A stretch of DNA of 64,000 bases. Origin: Petroclostridium sp. X23. GTDB lineage: Bacteria; Bacillota; Clostridia; SK-Y3. The position numbers and the translations under genes are program-made. The DNA is taken from NCBI RefSeq assembly GCF_030013905.1, contig NZ_CP124862.1:4591051-4655050 (forward strand), in the 5' to 3' direction. The notes under the pieces are model-generated. The model worked only from the letters and a program-made list of their open reading frames with translations, made no database searches and was not told where the DNA came from. This document shows positions 50,389-57,391 of this stretch, in pieces. Numbering within the stretch: the stretch's first letter is position 1; every line of letters starts with the position of its first letter.

Positions 50389-51579
50389 CTATGATAATAT
50401 CTCGTCTAATGCTTCAACTAATTTATCAATATCTTCTTTTGTTACAACGAGCGGTGGCAGGAAACGTAATACTTTTGTTCCTACACTGCCGACTAAGAAG
50501 CCTTTTTCGAACAGTTTTTTCATCAATTCTTTAGATATATCTTCTTTAAATTCTATTCCTACCATAAGGCCTATTCCACGTACTTCATTGATTATACCTT
50601 GCTTAGCCATGAGGTCTTGAAGCTTTGTAATGAAATATTGTCCGACATCCGATGCGTTTTGAACCAGTCCGTCATTAAGCAGTATATCCATTACATTTAA
50701 CCCAGCGGTACATGAGAAAGGATTTCCACCGAAGGTCGAGCCGTGGTCACCGGGTTCGAAAGCAGATGCGGTTTGCTGTTTTGCACAGACCGCACCGATT
50801 GGGATTCCACCGCCTAATGCCTTTGCCAAAGTAAAGATATCCGGTTCGATATTATAATGCTGGTAAGCGAATAATTTACCTGTTCTGCCCATGCCGGTTT
50901 GAATTTCATCAAATATTAACAGCAGGTCATTTTCAGCACATATTTTTTTCACTTCTAATAGATACTCTTTCGAAACAAGGTTGACACCGCTTTCGCCCTG
51001 AATCAGTTCCAGCATGATTGCGCAAGTAGAAGGAGTGACCGCATTTTTCAACGCATCGATATCATTTCTTTCAACATGTTTAAAACCTGGTGTGAGCGGT
51101 GCATAAGGCTTCTGATATTTTTCTTGACCTGTTGCTGCCACTGTGGTCATTGTTCTTCCATGAAACGAATTCTTTAATGTAATAATTTCATATTTATGCG
51201 GCTGTTCTTTTTTCTTGTAATAAATCCTTGCAAGCTTGATAGCACCTTCATTGGCTTCTGCGCCGCTATTTGCGAAAAATACTTTATCAGCGCACGAATT
51301 TTCTACCAGCATTTTTGCAAGCTTTGATTGTGACTCTATATAATACAAGCTGGATGTGTGTATCAAACTGTCAAGCTGAGCTTTTAAAGCCGTTATAAAT
51401 TGAGGATGACTGTGGCCCAGTGCGCTAACTGCAATGCCTGCTAGAAAATCGTAATACATTTTATCTTCTGAATCCCATAGGTTTATACCTTTTCCATATT
51501 TAAAACTTACGGGAATCCTATCACCGAAAACATTCATAAAATATTCTTTATCCATTTGAATAATATCCTGTAACATCAT
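50389..51579 (-). CDS. argD: acetylornithine aminotransferase
   Basis: A 396-residue class III PLP-dependent aminotransferase. It has the family order LAGIAVSALGHSHPQ, VFFANSGAEANEGAIKLAR, FHGRTM, FDEIQTGMGRTGKLFAYQHY and FTLAKALGGGIPIGA, with the PLP-binding Lys. It converts N-acetylglutamate semialdehyde to N-acetylornithine. GGGGG stands seven bases before the first ATG (51579). It is the promoter-proximal gene of the arg operon. Confidence 0.95.
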   Translation of the reverse strand: MMLQDIIQMDKEYFMNVFGDRIPVSFKYGKGINLWDSEDKMYYDFLAGIAVSALGHSHPQFITALKAQLDSLIHTSSLYYIESQSKLAKMLVENSCADKVFFANSGAEANEGAIKLARIYYKKKEQPHKYEIITLKNSFHGRTMTTVAATGQEKYQKPYAPLTPGFKHVERNDIDALKNAVTPSTCAIMLELIQGESGVNLVSKEYLLEVKKICAENDLLLIFDEIQTGMGRTGKLFAYQHYNIEPDIFTLAKALGGGIPIGAVCAKQQTASAFEPGDHGSTFGGNPFSCTAGLNVMDILLNDGLVQNASDVGQYFITKLQDLMAKQGIINEVRGIGLMVGIEFKEDISKELMKKLFEKGFLVGSVGTKVLRFLPPLVVTKEDIDKLVEALDEILS

Positions 51580-51687
51580 CTTAATGCCCCCTTCAAAAGC
51601 TTTAAAATAGTGAGCAGCTGAAGTATCGAATGTTAGAAGTATTATCTATTCATTATCGACTATTCACTGCCCGATGAATTATAAATA

Positions 51688-51741
51688 ATTATACAGTTTT
51701 TTGTATAAAAATGCAATAAGTAAATGAATATAAAAATAGTA
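51688..51741 (-). promoter_or_regulatory. argD promoter with candidate Arg boxes
   Basis: On the minus strand TTGCAT (bases 51716-51711) and TATAAT (51693-51688) are 17 bases apart. On the plus strand TGTATAAAAATGCAATA (51702-51718) and ATGAATATAAAAATAG (51724-51739) resemble the Bacillus Arg box (CATGAATAAAAATKCAAK). One box covers the -35, so ArgR/AhrC repression by arginine is likely. Confidence 0.75.
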
Positions 51742-51784
51742 TTTACAAAAAATATATTTGAAACTCATTTTGGGAGGCATATGA

Positions 51785-51973
51785 ATGGCAAATAAAAAAC
51801 AGAAACCGTTAGTTAAAAATGAAAGAATAGAAGATACAACACAATATGGTGAATTTATTGCATCTTTTGACCAATGGACCAGTTCTGAAAGACAAAGAGC
51901 AACGGCACGACACTTAGAAGAAGTTACTGAGATCAACCAGCCGGCCAATATCAAAAGAAGAGGATTAGAGTAG
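51785..51973 (+). CDS. small hydrophilic protein of unknown function
   Basis: A 62-residue charged protein with no membrane segment or Cys. It is preceded by a strong GGGAGG seven bases before the ATG, so it is likely translated. The centre, FIASFDQWTSSERQRATARH, is predicted helical and the C-terminus is basic. It is divergent from argD and lies just before a heptanucleotide repeat. I do not recognise a family. Confidence 0.65.
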   Translation: MANKKQKPLVKNERIEDTTQYGEFIASFDQWTSSERQRATARHLEEVTEINQPANIKRRGLE

Positions 51974-51987
51974 TTCACGGTTCACAG
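51974..51987. repeat. short heptanucleotide repeat (TTCACGG, TTCACAG)
   Basis: Two units directly at the stop codon of the 62-residue protein gene, followed by GCCTTGTGAGCCTG with a partial complement. Confidence 0.7.
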
Positions 51988-52124
51988 GCCTTGTGAGCCT
52001 GCGCTGAAATAAAGATGAGTGATGATAAATAAAGTAACCTATGCTTTTTAAGGGATATAACACAATAAATAAAGATATTTGATTATATTAGGAGCATTTC
52101 TCTTATAATCAGGTTTATCGACTG

Positions 52125-52177
52125 TTGAATTTAATAAAAAATAGAGTATAATTAAATCAAGGTCAAAGAAAGTCAAA
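52125..52177 (+). promoter_or_regulatory. ctsR promoter and CtsR operator
   Basis: TTGAAT at 52125-52130 and TATAAT at 52147-52152 (spacer 16). Nine bases on, GGTCAAAGAAAGTCAAA (52161-52177) matches the CtsR heptad direct repeat (GGTCAAA-N3-GGTCAAA type) with a single change in the second heptad. It lies 20 bases before the ctsR start and gives autoregulated heat-shock control of the operon. Confidence 0.92.
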
Positions 52178-52196
52178 GTCAGGAGAGAGTACTAAT

Positions 52197-52643
52197 ATGA
52201 GGATTAGTGATACGATAGAAAAGTTTTTAATAGAATTGATACAAGAAACTGAAGGTGTGGTAGAAATTCAGAGAAATGAATTAGCCAGTTATTTTAACTG
52301 TGTTCCTTCTCAAATTAATTATGTGATCGATACCCGTTTTACGGCAGAAAAAGGTTATATTGTGCAGAGCAGGCGAGGCGGCGGAGGTTATATTAAGATA
52401 AAGAGGATAAATATAAATAAAAGCCATTATCTTATGCATATAGTTAATAGTATTGGTGATTCTATAACACAGCAGTCCGCTCAAGCATTTATCAGTAACT
52501 TTTTTGATTATGACGCTATTGACGAAAAAGAAGCAAGACTTATGAATATTGTTGTAAGTGATAAAGTATTGAATGTCCCGCAGCCCATTCGGGACAAATT
52601 AAGGGCAAGCATATTAAAAAATATGATATTGAGTTTAATATGA
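52197..52643 (+). CDS. ctsR: transcriptional repressor CtsR
   Basis: A 148-residue class III heat-shock repressor. The N-terminal winged helix-turn-helix has RNELASYFNCVPSQINYVIDTRFT and the wing VQSRRGGGGYIKIKRI with the conserved Arg/Gly loop that senses heat. The C-terminal helical domain is the dimer and McsB target region. It should bind the box at 52161 and others at clp genes. First gene of ctsR-mcsA-mcsB-clpC. Confidence 0.97.
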   Translation: MRISDTIEKFLIELIQETEGVVEIQRNELASYFNCVPSQINYVIDTRFTAEKGYIVQSRRGGGGYIKIKRININKSHYLMHIVNSIGDSITQQSAQAFISNFFDYDAIDEKEARLMNIVVSDKVLNVPQPIRDKLRASILKNMILSLI

Positions 52644-52649
52644 TGTTAG

Positions 52650-52677
52650 TTCACGGTTCACAGTTAACAGTTCACAG
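52650..52677. repeat. heptanucleotide repeat (left partner) between ctsR and mcsA
   Basis: TTCACGG, TTCACAG, TTAACAG, TTCACAG. Its inverted partner is at 52791-52825, so a long hairpin can form inside the operon transcript. Confidence 0.9.
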
Positions 52678-52790
52678 TAACTATAAATAGAAAGCAATAG
52701 TAGGGAAGATACAATAATGTATATAAAACAGGCGCTTAGATTTATTATACTTGAACATTACAATCCGACATCTATATTTGGAGTAAAATT

Positions 52791-52825
52791 CTGTGAACCG
52801 TGAACTGTGAACCGTGAACCGTGAA
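52791..52825. repeat. heptanucleotide repeat (right partner) between ctsR and mcsA
   Basis: Five units: CTGTGAA, CCGTGAA, CTGTGAA, CCGTGAA, CCGTGAA, ending about 10 bases before the mcsA ribosome site. Confidence 0.9.
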
Positions 52826-52850
52826 CCAACATAAAAGGAGCGTGATAAAA

Positions 52851-53384
52851 ATGTTATGTCAAAGATGTCAGCAGCGACCGGCAAGCGTTCATGTGACGCA
52901 GGTCATCAATAATGAGAAAAGAGAAGTACATTTATGCGATCAGTGTGCACGTGAGAATGAAGAAATTGCGTTTAACAATCCATTTGGTATGATCTCTCCT
53001 TTTCATATTAGCAATTTTCTAACCGGTTTTTTAGGAAAAGATGTAGGATATCAGGTAAAACCTCAAGAGCCGGCGATGATGCCGGAATGTACTGCCTGTG
53101 GAATGACATATGAGCAGTTTACAAGGAGCGGTAAGTTAGGCTGCGCGAACTGCTATCATGTTTTTAACAATACACTTGAATCGGTATTAAAGCGAATTCA
53201 TGGAACCACATACCATAATGGGAAATTACCAAAGAGAAAAGGCGGAATGATTAAGGCGAAAAGGGAGATTGGCACTTTGAAATCTAAATTGATGAAAGCT
53301 GTTCAAGCGGAGGAATTTGAGCAAGCTGCCCAATTGAGGGATCAGATTAGAGAACTGGAGATGCAGTTGAAGGAGGAAGAATAA
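52851..53384 (+). CDS. mcsA: McsA, zinc-binding activator of arginine kinase McsB
   Basis: A 177-residue protein. Two zinc sites are visible: CQRC with CDQC in residues 1-40, and CTAC with CANC around residues 82-105. A C-terminal UVR motif (KLMKAVQAEEFEQAAQLRDQIREL) binds ClpC. The ATG at 52851 is chosen because AGGAG is nearer to a usable distance than to the GTG at 52842. It tethers McsB and assists ClpC. Confidence 0.93.
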   Translation: MLCQRCQQRPASVHVTQVINNEKREVHLCDQCARENEEIAFNNPFGMISPFHISNFLTGFLGKDVGYQVKPQEPAMMPECTACGMTYEQFTRSGKLGCANCYHVFNNTLESVLKRIHGTTYHNGKLPKRKGGMIKAKREIGTLKSKLMKAVQAEEFEQAAQLRDQIRELEMQLKEEE

Positions 53385-53385
53385 C

Positions 53386-54411
53386 ATGACAGCATGGCAC
53401 ATTGAAAAAGGGCCGGAGTGGGATGTGGTGATAAGCAGCAGAATCCGGCTTGCAAGAAATTTTATGTCCATCCCGTTTCCGGTGCGCATGAATAGAGAAC
53501 AAGGTGAGCAAGTAATTAAAGAGTGCAAGGATGCAATCTTTGCAAGCAGCGATATATCATCCAATCAGTTTAAGTATGTTTCTATGGCTGAGCTGAATGC
53601 CATTGATAAGCAAGTGATGGTGGAAAAACATTTGATTAGCCCGCAAATGCTTCAGGATGTGCATTCTAGAGCGGCTATACTGAGTTCCGATGAAAAAATC
53701 AGTATCATGCTGAATGAAGAGGACCATTTAAGGATACAGTGTTTATTTCCCGGGATGCAATTGGATGCGGCTTATGATCTATCCAATAAAATTGATGATT
53801 TGATTGAAGAAAACGTTGAATATGCATACAGTGAAAATTACGGTTATCTAACCAGTTGTCCTACCAATGTAGGAACGGGTATGAGAGCATCTGTTATGGT
53901 ACATCTTCCCGCATTGACCATTACCGGATATATTCATAGTATACTAAGTGCGGTAAACAAACTAGGGATTACAGTCAGAGGACTCTATGGCGAAGGGAGC
54001 GAAGCCAGAGGGAATATATTTCAGATTTCCAACCAGGTTACATTAGGGATGTCGGAACAAGAGGCACTTGAAAACCTGAAGAGTATTATAAATCAAGTTA
54101 TTGAGCAGGAAAGGGCGGCAAGAAAAAATTTACTAAAGAATAGCAGATTAAAGTTAGAGGATCGTTTGTACCGTTCATATGGCATATTCTCCAATGCGCG
54201 GGTCATAACATCCGAAGAATTCATGAAATTACTATCTGATGTTAGATTAGGCGTCAATCTGGGAATAATGAATCATATGGCATTAGAAACACTAAATGAA
54301 TTAATGATTGAAACGCAGCCGGCAAGTATTATGAAAAGATATGGAGAGGATTTAAGTCCGGAAGAAAGAGATATGAAAAGAGCTGAGCTGATTCGTGAAA
54401 AAATTTCATAA
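53386..54411 (+). CDS. mcsB: protein-arginine kinase McsB
   Basis: A 341-residue member of the guanido-kinase fold. VVISSRIRLARNFMSIPFP at the start, SCPTNVGTGMRASVMVHLP (ATP and phosphate site), and YGEGSEARGNIFQISNQVTLG near the active site are conserved. It phosphorylates arginines on CtsR and on substrates marked for ClpC. It starts two bases after the mcsA stop. Confidence 0.97.
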   Translation: MTAWHIEKGPEWDVVISSRIRLARNFMSIPFPVRMNREQGEQVIKECKDAIFASSDISSNQFKYVSMAELNAIDKQVMVEKHLISPQMLQDVHSRAAILSSDEKISIMLNEEDHLRIQCLFPGMQLDAAYDLSNKIDDLIEENVEYAYSENYGYLTSCPTNVGTGMRASVMVHLPALTITGYIHSILSAVNKLGITVRGLYGEGSEARGNIFQISNQVTLGMSEQEALENLKSIINQVIEQERAARKNLLKNSRLKLEDRLYRSYGIFSNARVITSEEFMKLLSDVRLGVNLGIMNHMALETLNELMIETQPASIMKRYGEDLSPEERDMKRAELIREKIS

Positions 54412-54448
54412 ATATATATTAAAAACTGTAACGAAAGGAGAAAAATAG

Positions 54449-56890
54449 ATGGCTACATTTGAGAACAGATTTACCGAAAGAGCAGAAAAAGCTTTGAGAG
54501 TTGCCAATGAAGTCGCAATGGAATTAGGCCATAATTATGTAGGTACTGAGCATATTCTACTGGGGTTGATGAAGGAAGGCGGCGGTGTAGCAGCGCGCGT
54601 ACTGCAGAATCAAGGGATATCGGAAGAAAAAGTGATAAAAAGAGTTAGTGAATTAATTGGTACATCTGAGAAAACAGGAGAACAACCTGCCGGATTAACT
54701 CCGAGAACAAAACGTGTCCTTGAACTAAGCTTTGTTGAAGCTAGAAGAATGGGACATAACTATATCGGCACCGAACATATATTGCTGGGGATTATGAGGG
54801 AAGGCGAAAGTGTCGCAGTAAGAATATTGAATGATTTGGGATTGGATATTCAAAAGCTATATGCAGAGACGTTAAGGATGCTGAATGAAGAGGCTCCAGG
54901 TGCCTCGGGTGCGCCAAAGGCAGCTACGGGAGTTACGAATACGCCTACGCTTAATCAATTTGGCAGAGATCTTACAGATATGGCCAGAGAGGAAAAGTTT
55001 GATCCTATCATAGGAAGAGATAAGGAAATAGAGCGTGTGATCCAGATTTTAAGCAGGAGAACCAAGAATAACCCTTGCTTGATCGGTGAGCCGGGGGTTG
55101 GTAAGACGGCCATCGCGGAAGGATTGGCACAAAAAATCGTTGAGGGGAATATTCCTGAGACTTTAAAAGATAAAAGGGTAGTGACATTAGATTTGTCATC
55201 TATGGTAGCCGGTGCGAAGTACCGTGGAGAGTTTGAAGAAAGATTGAAGAAGGCCATGGATGAGATACGTAAAGCAGGGAATGTTATTCTATTTATCGAT
55301 GAAATGCATACCATTATCGGAGCAGGCGCGGCGGAAGGCGCGATAGATGCGTCTAATATCCTTAAGCCATCTCTTGCAAGAGGAGAGCTGCAGGTCATTG
55401 GAGCAACCACTCTGAATGAATACAGAAAACATGTAGAGAAAGATGCTGCGTTGGAAAGACGTTTCCAACCCATCACAGTAGGAGAACCCACAGTAGATGA
55501 GACCATTCTCATTTTGAAAGGGATCCGGGATAAGTACGAAGCGCACCATAGGGTAAAAATAACCGATTTGGCGCTAGAGGCATCGGCGAAGCTTTCGGAC
55601 AGGTATATTACCGATAGGTTTTTGCCGGATAAGGCAATTGACTTGATTGATGAAGCTGCTTCAAGAGTAAGATTAAAAACATTTACCGCGCCTCCCGATG
55701 TAAAACAGTTGGAAGAGAAAATTGAAAAGATAAGCCAAGAAAAGGAAGAAGCCATACGTACCCAAGAGTTCGAGAAAGCAGCAAAGATAAGAGATGAGGA
55801 ACAAACACTTAAGAAGCAGTTGGATGAAATGAAGAATAACTGGCAGCAGAAAAATCAAACCAATATGATGGTGGTAACAGAAGAAGAAATAGCGGAGATT
55901 ATCGCCAGTTGGACCGGGATTCCGGTAAAACGGCTTGCGGAAGAAGAAAGCGAACGGCTGTTAAAGATGGAAGATATATTGCATCAAAGAGTAGTAGGGC
56001 AGGATGAAGCTGTGAAAGCTATTGCAAAGGCAATCAGAAGAGGAAGGGTAGGATTGAAAGATCCTAAGAGACCGACCGGTTCATTCATATTCCTGGGGCC
56101 AACCGGGGTTGGTAAGACAGAGCTTTCTAAAGCCCTCGCGGAAGCCATCTTTGGTGATGAAGACGCAATGATACGACTGGATATGTCTGAATATATGGAG
56201 AAACATACCGTATCCAGATTGGTTGGTTCCCCTCCGGGATATGTCGGGTATGATGAAGGCGGACAATTAACTGAAAAAGTTAGAAGGAAGCCGTATTCTG
56301 TAGTGCTTTTTGATGAAATTGAAAAAGCGCACCCGGATGTATTCAATATTCTTCTGCAAATCCTTGAAGATGGAATTTTGACCGATGCGCAGGGAAGAAG
56401 AGTGGACTTTAGAAATACCATCATTATTATGACCTCAAATGTCGGTGCACGAATGATTACAGAGACCAAGAAGTTAGGATTTTCTGTTGTTGCCGATGAA
56501 TCAAAAAATAATTATCAAAGTATTAAGAGCGACGTGATGGGTGAATTGAGACGGGCATTCAGACCTGAGTTTCTCAATCGTGTGGATGAAATTATCGTAT
56601 TCCATCAGCTTGAAGAAGAGAATATCAAGCAGATCGCATCATTAATGCTTAATAAGTTGGTAGAGCGATTAGTTGCAAATGAAATGACCGTTGAAATTAC
56701 CGATGCTGCGAAAACCGTATTAGCCAAAGAAGGATTTGACCCGGTATACGGCGCTCGTCCGTTGAGAAGGGCGATACAATCAAAAGTAGAAGATAAGCTG
56801 GCGGAAGAGATGCTGGAAGGTAAGATCAAAGCAGGAGATCATGTGGTGATTGACGGGGCAGAAGGGCAGATCGTAATTAAGAAGAAGTAA
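54449..56890 (+). CDS. clpC: AAA+ unfoldase ClpC
   Basis: An 813-residue Clp ATPase. Two N-terminal Clp_N repeats are each marked by GHNYVGTEHILLGLM / GHNYIGTEHILLGIM. The first AAA+ ring has Walker A GEPGVGKTA and DEMHT, a UVR/M-domain coiled coil is near residues 410-470, and the second ring has GPTGVGKTE and FDEIEKAH. It works with ClpP and McsB-marked substrates. It ends the operon. Confidence 0.98.
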   Translation: MATFENRFTERAEKALRVANEVAMELGHNYVGTEHILLGLMKEGGGVAARVLQNQGISEEKVIKRVSELIGTSEKTGEQPAGLTPRTKRVLELSFVEARRMGHNYIGTEHILLGIMREGESVAVRILNDLGLDIQKLYAETLRMLNEEAPGASGAPKAATGVTNTPTLNQFGRDLTDMAREEKFDPIIGRDKEIERVIQILSRRTKNNPCLIGEPGVGKTAIAEGLAQKIVEGNIPETLKDKRVVTLDLSSMVAGAKYRGEFEERLKKAMDEIRKAGNVILFIDEMHTIIGAGAAEGAIDASNILKPSLARGELQVIGATTLNEYRKHVEKDAALERRFQPITVGEPTVDETILILKGIRDKYEAHHRVKITDLALEASAKLSDRYITDRFLPDKAIDLIDEAASRVRLKTFTAPPDVKQLEEKIEKISQEKEEAIRTQEFEKAAKIRDEEQTLKKQLDEMKNNWQQKNQTNMMVVTEEEIAEIIASWTGIPVKRLAEEESERLLKMEDILHQRVVGQDEAVKAIAKAIRRGRVGLKDPKRPTGSFIFLGPTGVGKTELSKALAEAIFGDEDAMIRLDMSEYMEKHTVSRLVGSPPGYVGYDEGGQLTEKVRRKPYSVVLFDEIEKAHPDVFNILLQILEDGILTDAQGRRVDFRNTIIIMTSNVGARMITETKKLGFSVVADESKNNYQSIKSDVMGELRRAFRPEFLNRVDEIIVFHQLEEENIKQIASLMLNKLVERLVANEMTVEITDAAKTVLAKEGFDPVYGARPLRRAIQSKVEDKLAEEMLEGKIKAGDHVVIDGAEGQIVIKKK

Positions 56891-56909
56891 GTAGGATATA
56901 ATTTTCCAG

Positions 56910-56982
56910 TTCACAGTTCATGGTTCACAGTTCACAGGGATTTAATTCCTTATAACTGGCGAATCTGACTGTGAACTTTTTT
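56910..56982 (+). terminator. heptanucleotide-repeat hairpin terminating the clpC operon
   Basis: Four units TTCACAG, TTCATGG, TTCACAG, TTCACAG (56910-56937) face CTGTGAAC at 56969-56976, followed by CTTTTTTG. AGTTCACAG/CTGTGAACT plus the T-run forms a workable Rho-independent terminator. A further single pair (GTTCACA 57107, TGTGAAC 57159) follows. Confidence 0.7.
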
Positions 56983-57218
56983 GTTATTAGTGAAATATCT
57001 TGCGTAAAACTTTGTAGATATCATGCGCGTCCGTATGGTAGTTTGAGGACAAAATTTGTCATTTGTAAAAAAGCAACTATTTAGTAAGGTCTTCGAAAAT
57101 AAAAAAGTTCACAATTGCGATGCCTGGTTTCAGAATAGCGAATAGGGATTCTATGCACTGTGAACTATCCTAAAAAACCAGTGCAAAAGAATAATATGCA
57201 TAAAGATAAAAATATTAA

Positions 57219-57271
57219 TTCGACACAAAGCGACATTATATGTCGAAACTTGCGATGATTTATGGGTCGAA
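57219..57271. promoter_or_regulatory. candidate Spo0A boxes upstream of the protease gene
   Basis: TTCGACA at 57219-57225 (the 0A box TGTCGAA in reverse), TGTCGAA at 57241-57247 and GGTCGAA at 57265-57271 lie within 53 bases, about 120-170 bases before the protease start. The gap 56983-57391 has no gene of note. No clear -35/-10 pair was assigned. Confidence 0.5.
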
Positions 57272-57391
57272 AATAGAAGGAATTTGTTCAATTATGAAGA
57301 ATATGTACATTTATGTAAATAACATAATTGATTCCATATTATTTATATTAAGGTATATATGGGACAAAATACATGAATGGAGGTCGTATAT

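Noticed and set aside
51580..51687. T-box or riboswitch leader of argD
   Set aside because: No T-box sequence (TGGNACCGCG) or conserved riboswitch core is visible; the leader is short and the Arg boxes explain control.
15605..57166. CRISPR-like arrays at the tandem repeat loci
   Set aside because: The units are contiguous 7-mers with no spacers of 26-40 bases and no cas genes.
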